Shown here: one piece after another, positions 7,052 to 15,262 of the stretch
Position numbering within the stretch: position 1 is the first letter of the stretch
How the letters are laid out: every line of letters starts with the position of its first letter
Source: a virus
Reading direction: 5' to 3' (one strand)
Virus record (IMG/VR): IMGVR_UViG_3300037502_001087
Span: 1-26,659 of that record
DNA: 26,659 bases
Notes under the pieces: generated by a model
Database searches by the model: none
Told to the model about the DNA's origin: nothing
What the model saw: the letters and a program-made list of their open reading frames with translations, nothing else
Position numbers and translations under genes: made by a program

Positions 7052-7515
7052 TTACTGTCCTTTTCGCTTAGTATAATTTCTATGTCACCGGGCCAATCAA
7101 TACCATAATCAGTGTAATTGAAGTTTTCTTCTTGATCTTTATTATAAGGGGCATCTACTATGTATTGAACTTTTGCAGTTTCAGACAAAACTAGGTACCC
7201 GTGTGCATAATATGGTGGAATGAGTATAGCATTAGAACCATCCAGTTCAACTGCTACCCACTGCTTAGTGTCAACGTTTAACGCAACATCAAATACGGTT
7301 CCAATTACCGCGGTTACAAACTTTGTTTGATCTTGACGATGCATACCACGAAGCACACCTTTTCTAGATGTAGCTAGATTCAACTGCCTAAATGTGCCTC
7401 GCATAGGCTCATCTTCACTGATTTTCCACAATTCACAAAAATCACCTCTGTGATCAACGTGTTTTTTGTGTTCTATAAATCTTACGCCTGGTAGCATTTC
7501 TCCGTAAATCTTCAT
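7048..7515 (-). CDS. RmlC-like sugar epimerase (dTDP-4-dehydrorhamnose 3,5-epimerase family)
   Basis: This 155-residue cupin protein has the RmlC order of motifs: DHRGDFCELW (21-30), RQLNLATSRKGVLRGMH (43-59, with His59 at the catalytic His position), FDVALNVDTKQW (75-86) and PPYYAHGYLVLSETA (100-114). RmlC enzymes epimerise C3 and C5 of a dTDP-keto-sugar during rhamnose-type sugar synthesis. The protein is a little shorter than bacterial RmlC (about 180 residues), as is usual for phage homologues. AGGTAGGA precedes ATG 7515, which overlaps the exonuclease stop by 4 bases. The rest of the dTDP-sugar pathway is not in the window, so it may act on a host-made sugar nucleotide. Confidence 0.88.
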   Translation of the reverse strand: MKIYGEMLPGVRFIEHKKHVDHRGDFCELWKISEDEPMRGTFRQLNLATSRKGVLRGMHRQDQTKFVTAVIGTVFDVALNVDTKQWVAVELDGSNAILIPPYYAHGYLVLSETAKVQYIVDAPYNKDQEENFNYTDYGIDWPGDIEIILSEKDSK

Positions 7516-8075
7516 GTCACTAATCCTACCTTGATTAATTTCTTGTAGGCGTCCTGTACTACGATAGCCTGATGTTCAGCATCTTCTACCGCTTTGTGTG
7601 TAGTCTTACTACCATATTTTTTATCCTTAAGACTAACACCTGTAATATCGTAAATAGTTCTAGTGTCACGAACTGTATAGTATGGCCATGGGATAGGATT
7701 AGGATAATCAGTTAGTGTTTGTCTAAATCCGCTCTCACAGGCTACTACGTCAAAGCTAGCACCATTGCTCCAAACAGCACGACGGTTCCAACAAAACTTA
7801 TAAAGGACCTCCATGCACTCTCTAAATGATGTGCGTCCCCTATCTCCCAGTGCTTCTTCAAGTGCATCAGGGCTCTGTGTAGACCACCATCGTAAGGTAT
7901 CTTCATTGATAATCCTATTATGTATTTCTGTTTGATCTTCAATCGTAGGTCTTAGTTCTAATCGTTCTACGATACCTGTTCCCTTTGGATCGAATCTTAC
8001 TGCACCAATTGTAAGTATTACACAATTTGGACTTGTATCTAATGTTTCCAAGTCTATCATTATATCATTTGCCAT
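7512..8075 (-). CDS. 3'-5' exonuclease, DEDDh RNase H fold
   Basis: This 187-residue protein carries the DEDDh exonuclease residues: IDLET (7-11, Asp8 and Glu10), SFDV (108-111, Asp109) and [11 protein letters not shown] (160-170, His160 and Asp165). It resembles the small phage and mycobacterial exonuclease group that also includes T4 DexA-like enzymes. It would trim 3' ends of DNA or RNA with two metal ions; which nucleic acid is not clear. GGAG lies 7 bases before ATG 8075. The start overlaps the endonuclease VII gene by 11 bases, consistent with a DNA-processing sub-operon. Confidence 0.9.
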   Translation of the reverse strand: MANDIMIDLETLDTSPNCVILTIGAVRFDPKGTGIVERLELRPTIEDQTEIHNRIINEDTLRWWSTQSPDALEEALGDRGRTSFRECMEVLYKFCWNRRAVWSNGASFDVVACESGFRQTLTDYPNPIPWPYYTVRDTRTIYDITGVSLKDKKYGSKTTHKAVEDAEHQAIVVQDAYKKLIKVGLVT

Positions 8076-8469
8076 TTAAATACTCCATTGCTCTTTTACA
8101 TCTGTCTGCATCATCGCCTAAGTTGCCTAATCCTAAATTGCACTTGTGGCACAACCAACCACGAAATTCTTCAGTTTCATGATCGTGATCAGCGACCCAT
8201 ACAGATTTTTTGTTCTTACCATAAGTTACTAATTCATCTGCTGTACGCAAGCATATAGGACATTTATGATCTTCAGGTATAGTTGGTGCAGACTTTTTAA
8301 TCTTTGCAACTAACTTACCCTGTTTCTTAGCACAGGGTCTACATTCATAACGTAGATATCCTTTGCTACCTTCTTTGGCAAAGTTCCAAATAGGAACCTG
8401 CTGTTTACACATAGAACAGAATTTAGTTTCTTCTTCTACACCGTCAAAAAAAGTTGATAAAGTATTCAA
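8065..8469 (-). CDS. 49: Recombination endonuclease VII (Holliday-junction resolvase), gp49 family
   Basis: This 134-residue protein has the endonuclease VII signature: CPIC (70-73), [20 protein letters not shown] (91-110) and NLGLGN just after. The DHDH histidines form the His-Me finger active site, and the Cys70/73-Cys107/110 pairs hold zinc. In T4 the enzyme debranches DNA before packaging. An extra N-terminal CSMC/CRPC pair (18-21, 43-46) suggests a second zinc ribbon not found in the minimal T4 form. The start is taken as TTG 8469, which overlaps the dioxygenase stop as TTGA; no ATG is available before the first zinc ribbon. Translation probably depends on coupling, since only a weak GGA lies upstream. 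Confidence 0.9.
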   Translation of the reverse strand: MNTLSTFFDGVEEETKFCSMCKQQVPIWNFAKEGSKGYLRYECRPCAKKQGKLVAKIKKSAPTIPEDHKCPICLRTADELVTYGKNKKSVWVADHDHETEEFRGWLCHKCNLGLGNLGDDADRCKRAMEYLNGK

Positions 8470-9170
8470 GTATTGCTATTCCAAATGTTATCTAAGGTTT
8501 TTACATCATCTATTATACTACTATTCAGATAATTAAACAATAGTGCTTGCCGTGGATTATTCTGTGGATTGGGCATACTACTATGCAACACTCTACAGTT
8601 ATAAAACAACACACTACCTTTCGGTAATTTAGTTTGGACATAATTTTTCATGTACCAAGAATTGTAAAAACCTTGATAACACAAATTGATGTTAAAATCT
8701 AGTAATTGACTTTTCGGAACAACACCCGTAACACCATTGTTCTCATCTAAATCATAAAGTGAACAGATAGCTTGAACGCCTAATAATCGTTTATCATAGT
8801 TGTACTTTTTAAATCTATGCGGCGTATCAACGTGTGGATTAACCCATTTACTGTTAGGATTTATAGTGACGATATCGCTAGCATACCATTCAGGATCAGA
8901 TAAGTATTCACCCACTTTATGTATAAGAATGTCGTTGATATGTTTGACTTCAGGCCAATCCATAACCATTTGACTCCACCACACTGCAATGTCGGGTAGA
9001 TTTTTTATCTCATCTCTTTCAGCATACTTTTTGCTTGTGCTAGATGCACGTACTGGATACAGTGTGTTAAGTTTTAAATTGATACTGTCAATGATATTCT
9101 CTGGTATCAACTTTTCTAGGATAATAAATCCCGATCCTTCTGTTAATTCTGTTTTAATCAATTTTGCCAT
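8466..9170 (-). CDS. 2-oxoglutarate/Fe(II) dioxygenase, phytanoyl-CoA hydroxylase-like
   Basis: This 234-residue protein fits the PhyH-like double-stranded beta-helix oxygenases. PHVDTPH gives the iron-binding HxD (His113, Asp115), and [20 protein letters not shown] gives the distal His196 and the 2-oxoglutarate-binding Arg207. [10 protein letters not shown] (182-191) is the typical preceding strand. These enzymes hydroxylate small molecules or modified bases. The substrate is unknown, although its place beside sugar-nucleotide enzymes would fit making or decorating a small molecule or glycan. There is no Shine-Dalgarno; the start lies inside the preceding gene (13-base overlap), so translational coupling is likely. 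Confidence 0.85.
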   Translation of the reverse strand: MAKLIKTELTEGSGFIILEKLIPENIIDSINLKLNTLYPVRASSTSKKYAERDEIKNLPDIAVWWSQMVMDWPEVKHINDILIHKVGEYLSDPEWYASDIVTINPNSKWVNPHVDTPHRFKKYNYDKRLLGVQAICSLYDLDENNGVTGVVPKSQLLDFNINLCYQGFYNSWYMKNYVQTKLPKGSVLFYNCRVLHSSMPNPQNNPRQALLFNYLNSSIIDDVKTLDNIWNSNT

Positions 9171-9400
9171 AATTCATACATTACTAATAATTTAGATGAC
9201 CATACTGAAATTACTACCTTGTTACCAATACCTTCATAGTCCCAACCATCACCGCGATTTCCAAAATTTCTTCTGCACCATTTAATAACCTTTATGGGAT
9301 CATCTTTGCAATGAAATTGACGTTTATTCATGTCAGACGGATTTATAGGTGTATAGTCAATAAATTCGATATACGGTATTAGTTCTTCAATTGTTCCCAT
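9158..9400 (-). CDS. Hypothetical protein, 80 residues
   Basis: I do not recognise this small protein. It is rich in Trp, Ile and charged residues, with a basic centre (KWCRRNFGNRGDGWDYEG) and no membrane segment. AGAGG lies 6 bases before ATG 9400. It overlaps the genes on both sides (22 and 13 bases), supporting real expression in the same operon. The strong overlap pattern is the main evidence that it is a gene. Confidence 0.6.
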   Translation of the reverse strand: MGTIEELIPYIEFIDYTPINPSDMNKRQFHCKDDPIKVIKWCRRNFGNRGDGWDYEGIGNKVVISVWSSKLLVMYELWQN

Positions 9401-9717
9401 ACGTACCTCTTTTCTAAAATTGTTTTAAATACATCTGCTTCATTTTCTTGTTTGAATACTGCACCGGATATTTCGTAAACATCCTGAACATAATCTGAAT
9501 AAAGCTTCTTGATATCCTGATCAAAAAACGATGCCGTTACCCACAACACATCATAATTTGATCCTGCAAGTTTTATCAGCAATCCAACCTCATCCCTACA
9601 TTTAACTTCATTGAATATGATAGATAATAGTTCTGATTTATTAATGACTGGTTGCATTGGTCCATTTAATTGCCATTCAATTACATAGTTATTACGGATT
9701 TTTACTTTAGTTAGCAA
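9379..9717 (-). CDS. Hypothetical protein, 112 residues
   Basis: I do not recognise this protein. It looks like a compact mixed alpha/beta protein, with a strand-rich N-terminus (KVKIRNNYVIEWQL) and a C-terminal helix (ADVFKTILEKRYVWEQLKN). The start is TTG 9717, supported by AAGGTGG 8 bases upstream; the upstream gene stops 2 bases away. It overlaps the 80-residue gene by 22 bases. Its partners point to an accessory unit with the secreted protease, but no function can be assigned. Confidence 0.6.
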   Translation of the reverse strand: MLTKVKIRNNYVIEWQLNGPMQPVINKSELLSIIFNEVKCRDEVGLLIKLAGSNYDVLWVTASFFDQDIKKLYSDYVQDVYEISGAVFKQENEADVFKTILEKRYVWEQLKN

Positions 9718-9718
9718 T

Positions 9719-9958
9719 TTACGACCACCTTAATATAAACCAAGAAAATTCATTTTGATATCTGAAACGAAACTCGCTATGGTCTTTAAAGTAAATCCAT
9801 CTACAATGACGTTCAGGATTAGATGTGTTTTCGTATAACCAAATGACCATATTTTCATGTGTTTTATGATTTTTTCTATCTATAGAAATAGTATACCAAT
9901 TAGGGTTGGTATTTTCCCAACCCCTTTCACTATCAAAATAGTTACTTGCGTATGCCAT
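9719..9958 (-). CDS. Hypothetical protein, 79 residues, aromatic-rich
   Basis: This small protein is unusually rich in Trp, Tyr, Phe, Asn and His (GWENTNPNWY, WLYENTSNPERHCRWIYF, FSWFILRWS) and has no signal peptide. Its ATG shares one base with the stop of the protease gene (TAATG), so the two are translationally coupled. The coupling suggests a role with the protease, such as an inhibitor, chaperone or partner, but there is no motif to test this. Confidence 0.6.
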   Translation of the reverse strand: MAYASNYFDSERGWENTNPNWYTISIDRKNHKTHENMVIWLYENTSNPERHCRWIYFKDHSEFRFRYQNEFSWFILRWS

Positions 9959-12012
9959 TAAAAAGATTTAATCATAGACAATCCAAAAGCTACATCATCA
10001 ACACTACTTTGTCCTCGATAGTTTTGCCTCTTTTCTAAGAACAACATCGACTTGATATCTCTAGTGTTTTCAAATTTATGATACAGTCCCATTCTTAATT
10101 CTTTAACATTTGCAGATAGATTAACCTTTGAATTTTGTATGACATTAAACTCATTATCTAATCCTATCGGAGCCACTACATCAGCCATAGCTTTATAAAC
10201 CGTTACAGGAGAGTATAACATCAAACCCAGTGTATGATTACCTAAAGAACGTTCTGCTCCTAAAGTCCAACTTTGGCTTAATACATTTCCGATGGATGTA
10301 ATGTTTTCGCTGCTAGACTTAGTAAAAGTAATACCTGTGTTGTACGACATATACAACTTGGAAGTGTCAATAGTCTTATTTACATGTAAAGATGTATAGT
10401 ATGTATTACCAGACTTGTTGTTGCCATCACCAACAAAGCTACCTACACTATTTCCTAACCAAGTTGTTTTCTCAGAAAATGATCCAGTAGATACAGTAAC
10501 TTGAACATCATTATATTTTTTAGAATAGCTAACATCAAACATTCCTAAAGAATCATCATTGACATTTTTATAAACATTTACGTTCATGTTGTTATGTAAT
10601 GTAGCACTAAACTTATTAGTATAATTATTGAACAACACATATGGATTTTTATTATCGTATACCATGAGTGCTTGTGCTAAGTTAAATTCTCTTGGTGGCA
10701 CTCTTGCAGTCAATATCTCCCCGGGGGTGTAAAAATCTCTTTCGAAAGAATCAACAACCATGAGTTTTGTAAGTCCACCTGTACTTGCACTACCGCCTGT
10801 ATATACTAGTGGTTTTACTGCTGATAAACTAGGTCCAGCCAATCTTCCTGTTGTGGGAATCCCCAAATTACCCACTGGGCGTGTCGCTTTTTCTAAATCT
10901 AACAGACCCTGACCATGCACATATAAGTTGTAGTTGGGTATATTTTTATTTGCTGTTACTAATAGAAGTTTAGCAACATTTGAACCCTTCATCTGCGGCC
11001 ACATTTGATGTATAATTGCGGCTGCACCAGAAATAACAGGTGCTGACATAGAAGTCCCTGTCATTGTAGCAAGCCCTGTAGGTTGCAAGGAAGCGTCATA
11101 TTTTTGTGGTATTCCCGCAGTCTTAGGAACGGTACTTAAAATGTTTGTTCCCGGGGCCATCAAGTAAAATTCCCAAGTTTTATATTTGTCAGCACAATAC
11201 TGAGTATTCATAACACCCTTAACTGTAGTTTGGCACAAGTGTGCGGCACCGTTACTAGTATTATTAATAGTATTAGTTGCTGGATTATAATTTCCAGCAA
11301 TTAGTATTCTACCCCCAAATACAAGCGACCCTTTAGTATCGGTCAATGTTGCTAATCCTGCCATGCCTTGAGACCATTTAGTACCATCATTACCTGCCGA
11401 TATGACAATGACGGATTCACCCTGAAGTGCTTGTGCCCAAGAAGAAGCATTAAACAAACTACTAATAGGTAAACTTCCGGTATTAGTGAATTTTGTTTGA
11501 TACACTCCATTGGACATTGACTTAGCAGACAAGTAGCTCTGAGAAAGAGTCCAACCCAAACTCATATTGATTACGTCTACACCGGTAGAATTGATCCAAC
11601 TAGCGGCTGTTAGCAAATTATTAGTTCCCACCATACCATTATCAGTAACCTTACCTATAACTAATTTAGCATCGTAGGCTACTCCATGTATTCCTATACC
11701 ATCCCTAGCAGCAGCGGCTATTCCTGCTACATGAGTTCCGTGACCAATTCTATCTATAGGCGTTCCACTTCCAGTAAAATCTCTAATTAATAGAATCTTG
11801 TCTTTGAATTGGTTACTACTAGTATCGATTCCACTATCAAGAATTCCAATAACACTATCTCTACCTGTATATCCACGAGCATATGCTGAACTAGCATTGA
11901 TAGATTTAAGTGCGTTACTTAAATTATATTCTGTAGTTTGAAATTGTGTTTGAGAGAATACATTACTACCTACTAACAACAGTAATGCAGAAACTACTAT
12001 TTTTGATTTCAT
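9958..12012 (-). CDS. Secreted subtilisin-like (S8) serine protease with autotransporter-like C-terminal domain
   Basis: This 684-residue protein starts with a Sec signal peptide (MKSKIVVSALLLLVGSNVFS, likely cleaved near residue 20). The S8 domain runs from about 40 to 375. Asp59 lies in GILDSGID, His91 in GHGTHVAG, the oxyanion Asn208 in SAGND and Ser321 in GTSMSAP, so the catalytic set is complete. Residues about 380-684 lack protease motifs. They alternate polar and hydrophobic residues in strand-like runs and end in FGLSMIKSF, with a C-terminal Phe as in outer-membrane beta-barrels. This is the layout of a subtilisin autotransporter, though shorter than usual. AGGAG lies before ATG 12012. 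It may act on the host surface, in lysis or in superinfection exclusion; these roles are inference. Confidence 0.9.
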   Translation of the reverse strand: MKSKIVVSALLLLVGSNVFSQTQFQTTEYNLSNALKSINASSAYARGYTGRDSVIGILDSGIDTSSNQFKDKILLIRDFTGSGTPIDRIGHGTHVAGIAAAARDGIGIHGVAYDAKLVIGKVTDNGMVGTNNLLTAASWINSTGVDVINMSLGWTLSQSYLSAKSMSNGVYQTKFTNTGSLPISSLFNASSWAQALQGESVIVISAGNDGTKWSQGMAGLATLTDTKGSLVFGGRILIAGNYNPATNTINNTSNGAAHLCQTTVKGVMNTQYCADKYKTWEFYLMAPGTNILSTVPKTAGIPQKYDASLQPTGLATMTGTSMSAPVISGAAAIIHQMWPQMKGSNVAKLLLVTANKNIPNYNLYVHGQGLLDLEKATRPVGNLGIPTTGRLAGPSLSAVKPLVYTGGSASTGGLTKLMVVDSFERDFYTPGEILTARVPPREFNLAQALMVYDNKNPYVLFNNYTNKFSATLHNNMNVNVYKNVNDDSLGMFDVSYSKKYNDVQVTVSTGSFSEKTTWLGNSVGSFVGDGNNKSGNTYYTSLHVNKTIDTSKLYMSYNTGITFTKSSSENITSIGNVLSQSWTLGAERSLGNHTLGLMLYSPVTVYKAMADVVAPIGLDNEFNVIQNSKVNLSANVKELRMGLYHKFENTRDIKSMLFLEKRQNYRGQSSVDDVAFGLSMIKSF

Positions 12013-12020
12013 TACGACTC

Positions 12021-12722
12021 CTAATAACCTGCAGTTAATAACATTTTTCTAACTTCTTTTACATCATCGATATTTTTGATAAGTTTCAATGCCCATTGTT
12101 CAGGGTTAATGTAATCCATGATCATCTTTTCTTGTGTTTCATTCAACTTTTCAAGAAATTCTCTGCCGCTTTCGCTATGATAAAGCATCCATGGACTGAT
12201 CTTACCTTTAGTTATTTCATAACATATGCGGTTGGTATTACCATATCGTAAAACATCTTTTGTGAATATCTTTTCGTTTTCTGCTAGTTGAATAGTAGTC
12301 TCTATACTTCTAGCCACTGCATCTAGTGCATTTTCAGTACGCAGATATTCTATCAAAAATTTAGTATAGTTTGTATCCGTATTCCAAGTATCTATTTTGA
12401 TTTGGTTCTTAACTAACCAGTCAGCATATCTTGGAACATTGATGACATTGGCATCTATACAATATAAACCAAATTTTACAAAGGCACCATAGTACGCTGA
12501 CTTAATAAATTCTTCGTAAGTTTTAGTTTTCTTACTCGCAGAGTTTTTCCTGTAAAACTGCACCCATGCTTGAAATCCAATTCGGTTACATGGTCTGTCT
12601 TTTTCTAACCAACGATGTTTGTATTCACAAATATGCTTTAGTATTGTTGACTCACGAAGGAACGTGCGTCCGCAAAACTCACAGCCAAATTTAGACTTAT
12701 CCGTTTCCTCTGTCTTTTTCAT
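12021..12722 (-). CDS. Conserved T4-like phage protein with N-terminal C2H2-type zinc finger
   Basis: This roughly 233-residue protein begins with a zinc-finger-like segment, CEFCGRTF followed by LKHICEYKHRW, giving a CxxC...H...C/H set in its first 45 residues. The rest is helical, with YEEFIKSAYYGAFVKFG and a run of aromatic residues. It matches a family I remember from T4-like cyanophages whose function is unassigned. The ATG at 12722 is preferred over the in-frame TTG at 12731. It overlaps the upstream gene by 26 bases, and its stop codon lies directly before the AGGAG of the protease gene. It probably binds nucleic acid or a replisome partner; this is inference from the finger and from the uvsW neighbourhood. 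Confidence 0.75.
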   Translation of the reverse strand: MKKTEETDKSKFGCEFCGRTFLRESTILKHICEYKHRWLEKDRPCNRIGFQAWVQFYRKNSASKKTKTYEEFIKSAYYGAFVKFGLYCIDANVINVPRYADWLVKNQIKIDTWNTDTNYTKFLIEYLRTENALDAVARSIETTIQLAENEKIFTKDVLRYGNTNRICYEITKGKISPWMLYHSESGREFLEKLNETQEKMIMDYINPEQWALKLIKNIDDVKEVRKMLLTAGY

Positions 12723-13293
12723 ATTGTTCAATATCGTTATCGGTAACTAATTCATTCAATACTTCAAGGTCAGAAATTTTCATGTTTGGATATATCTGAC
12801 CTAAATGAACTTTTCTTTTTTGTTGGCTAACATAAACCTTAGATAACTCATCAATATCTTTGGGATCAGCATTACTATAAATTTTACTATAGTATTCTTT
12901 TATTTCTTTCTGTGTGGCTGTCTCTTTGTATTTGCCTACTTTGTCTCTGATGTGAGGTATCCATTGATGAAATTGTTTACCTAGTCCTGGACTAGCACTG
13001 CATAACATTAGCCATTGTAATTTAGGATGCTTCTGTACGAATTCTGCAAATAAATGTTTGTTAGCATATTCATTGGTACTCATTACATAATACCTTGATA
13101 CACCTTCACTTCCTTTGATGGCACTCATCCAATGAGTTAACATGAAGGGCACTACCTTTTTCTTTTGTTCTTCGGTAAGCCTGTCATAATACGCATAATC
13201 TTTTTTGTCTATAGCAGCAAGGATTTCGAAAAGGTCAACCTCTACCTTTTCGAATTTTTCGTCTTTTTCAAGTTTTGGTTTTCGTGTCGCCAT
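12697..13293 (-). CDS. Conserved T4-like phage protein, possibly a clamp-loader small-subunit (gp62) relative
   Basis: This 198-residue protein is mostly helical. It has a segment with MSTNEYANKHLF, then LQWLMLCSASPGLGKQFHQWI. The arrangement of a helix, an LQWL strand and a GxGKQxHxW turn loosely resembles the T4 gp62 pattern (a YLMAAVPRGKRYGKW-type stretch). GPGLGKQ is not a Walker A: there is no following Ser/Thr. The relation to gp62 is from memory and weak. Start TGATG overlaps the upstream stop, and the 3' end overlaps the zinc-finger gene by 26 bases, so these genes form one coupled unit with uvsW upstream. Confidence 0.55.
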   Translation of the reverse strand: MATRKPKLEKDEKFEKVEVDLFEILAAIDKKDYAYYDRLTEEQKKKVVPFMLTHWMSAIKGSEGVSRYYVMSTNEYANKHLFAEFVQKHPKLQWLMLCSASPGLGKQFHQWIPHIRDKVGKYKETATQKEIKEYYSKIYSNADPKDIDELSKVYVSQQKRKVHLGQIYPNMKISDLEVLNELVTDNDIEQYEKDRGNG

Positions 13294-13793
13294 CAGAATA
13301 CTTGATTATAATCTACTAACTCACAGTTTCTACTAATCTCTTTAACAAAGTAAACACATCTGGGTTTTTCAGTATCATCAATTGGCACACATAAAAATTG
13401 TCCGTTTTTCAATCTAGGTGCATACCAAGTAACATCATGGTATATATCTACTATTTCAATAGGCAAAAAGTCAGGACGAAATCCTGACAGTGGATTGAAT
13501 TCAAAAGCACTGAAACCTCTATCATTGATGCTAGTAAGTGGCAGTGTTTCTAAATCTCCGTGTTCTTTTTCTCCTATTAGTATCTGCCAATCTACCGGCA
13601 TCTTTACGGTAGTATCTCCGATGCGTAAAACTAATGCAGGTGAACTAAAGGATTCTAAAAAGATTAATGGAATATAATGATAATCTACATTAGATGGATT
13701 GCTATTGTCAAGTATGGCAAATCGTAGGTCATCTATCTCTTCCGGGAGTGTTTCTAAGTTGAAAAATTTGTTGTCTAACGTTAATATTCGCAT
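13293..13793 (-). CDS. Conserved T4-like phage protein of unknown function, 166 residues
   Basis: This protein resembles a conserved family next to uvsW in T4-like cyanophages. Landmarks are YIPLIFLESFSSPALVLRIG (about 60-79), VKMPVDWQILIGEKEHGD (about 83-100) and LTSINDRGFSAFEFNPLSGF (about 106-125). No enzyme motif is visible. No Shine-Dalgarno lies before ATG 13793. Instead a TATAAT with a TTGGAA 17 bases further upstream ends 6 bases before the ATG, so a leaderless message is possible. The gene follows uvsW with no gap beyond this element. Confidence 0.75.
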   Translation of the reverse strand: MRILTLDNKFFNLETLPEEIDDLRFAILDNSNPSNVDYHYIPLIFLESFSSPALVLRIGDTTVKMPVDWQILIGEKEHGDLETLPLTSINDRGFSAFEFNPLSGFRPDFLPIEIVDIYHDVTWYAPRLKNGQFLCVPIDDTEKPRCVYFVKEISRNCELVDYNQVF

Positions 13794-13799
13794 GTTATC

Positions 13800-13828
13800 A
13801 TTATATACTAGTAGTTTAATTTTTCCAA
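13800..13828 (-). promoter_or_regulatory. Sigma-70-like promoter at the start of the gene after uvsW
   Basis: On the minus strand TTGGAA (13823-13828) and TATAAT (13800-13805) are exactly 17 bases apart. The -10 is perfect and ends 6 bases before ATG 13793, predicting transcription to begin at the start codon. The promoter lies over the last codons of uvsW. Confidence 0.55.
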
Positions 13829-15262
13829 GTCAAATGGATAGTTTGCTTCTTTGTAGAAGCTTTTTCGTTGTGTCAAATGACGTTTAGCAAATTTACAACT
13901 GCTGGTTATGTCCCAGATTTGGACGAAGTCCTTGTCCTCAGCTTTTCGGATGCCTCGCCCAATACTTTGTATAACTCTAATAAAGCTTTTTCCGGGTTCC
14001 AAAAGAACCAAATTAAAAATACGAGGAATATTAATACCCACACTGGCCACACCATAAGTCGCCACAATAATCTTGTTATCTGAAACCGCAATCTCATCAT
14101 ATTCTTCCTTACGCTCGGTTAATTTTGTCTCACCGCTGACAAACACTGCATTGGGTAGACGCTGTATTAATTCCTTTCCTGCGTTCACCCTATCAACCAA
14201 GATTAGAGTATTACCAGATTCTTTTATTTTCGAAATTAAGGAGCTAATAGTATCTAGTCTTTTTTCATCTTCAAGTAAATATTTCAATTCACTTTGATAG
14301 TTTGTAAATTCAACCTTATCTTGTAATTGTATGATATTCACGTGACATTGTGCAAGTACTCCCTTGCCCTGAAGCTCACTAGCACTGAGTTTTCCTATCA
14401 CGTTGCCTAGTGACACGAACAACGCTTGTGCCTCGTATTTGGCTTTAGGTATAGTTCCTGTAAGACCCCATCGGATAGGAACATGACTAAAGACTCCAGT
14501 TAGTAATGTCTTTAAGGCATCAGCTTTAGCCATGTGAACTTCATCCACCATGATGCATATTACATCTTCAATAAATTCTTGTATTGAAAACTCTGCATCA
14601 CCTGATTGTGTGTCTTTAAGTAAGTTATTTAAACTTTGCCATGTACATATCGTGTGTTTCTTGCCCCACTCTTTTCTTTCACCGAAATAAACACCTACGT
14701 CTAAACCTACATTTTTGTAATCTTCTTCAGTCTGTGTGACAAGACTTTTGTTTGGAACAATGACAATGCTTCTTCCATACTTTTCTACGCTATGGCTTAA
14801 TGCAGCCGTAGTAATTGTTTTACCTGCACCAGTAGCTACCTCTTGTATCGACTGAGGATTTTCTAAAAATCGATTGATAACTTCAACTTGGTAATCCCGA
14901 AGAACAATAGGTTCCCCTACTTTAGGGTGACCTTTGGGCCATGTATAGTTAGAAAACGTATCCTCAGACACTTGCCCGAATTGAAAAGTAGTCTTGTATG
15001 TACGTTGATCGTCCAAATCAATGTCGTAACCTGCTTGATCAAGCAACGGCAATATTTCAGGTAGCAGGTTAATGAATGTTGTTCCACCTAAACTAAAGTA
15101 ACTAACCTTTCCATTCCACCTACCCAACCTCACCGAAGGACTATATCTGGCGCCTGGCTTCTCGTACTCAAACATTTTCATCAATGTTTTTCTGTCCCCG
15201 AGTTCCAAACCTTCAATCTTTACATTCACTTCATCTTTAATGATCAGTCTACATTGTTTCAT
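13808..15262 (-). CDS. uvsW: UvsW-type DNA/RNA helicase
   Basis: This 484-residue superfamily 2 helicase matches T4 UvsW. An N-terminal substrate-recognition domain (about 1-95) precedes the helicase core, with LRDYQ (121-125), Walker A TGAGKT (144-149), the DEVH box VDEVH (239-243), GLTGTIPK and the motif VI-like QSIGRGIRK near residue 444. UvsW unwinds R-loops and branched DNA, and in T4 shifts initiation from origin- to recombination-dependent replication. The start ATG 15262 directly abuts the TAA of the upstream gene, so translation is probably coupled. The length is close to T4 UvsW (503). Confidence 0.95.
   Translation of the reverse strand: MKQCRLIIKDEVNVKIEGLELGDRKTLMKMFEYEKPGARYSPSVRLGRWNGKVSYFSLGGTTFINLLPEILPLLDQAGYDIDLDDQRTYKTTFQFGQVSEDTFSNYTWPKGHPKVGEPIVLRDYQVEVINRFLENPQSIQEVATGAGKTITTAALSHSVEKYGRSIVIVPNKSLVTQTEEDYKNVGLDVGVYFGERKEWGKKHTICTWQSLNNLLKDTQSGDAEFSIQEFIEDVICIMVDEVHMAKADALKTLLTGVFSHVPIRWGLTGTIPKAKYEAQALFVSLGNVIGKLSASELQGKGVLAQCHVNIIQLQDKVEFTNYQSELKYLLEDEKRLDTISSLISKIKESGNTLILVDRVNAGKELIQRLPNAVFVSGETKLTERKEEYDEIAVSDNKIIVATYGVASVGINIPRIFNLVLLEPGKSFIRVIQSIGRGIRKAEDKDFVQIWDITSSCKFAKRHLTQRKSFYKEANYPFDLEKLNY

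Noticed and set aside
12697-13293. Walker A motif in the 198-residue protein (GLGKQ)
   Set aside because: The Lys is followed by Gln instead of Ser/Thr, and no Walker B is present.
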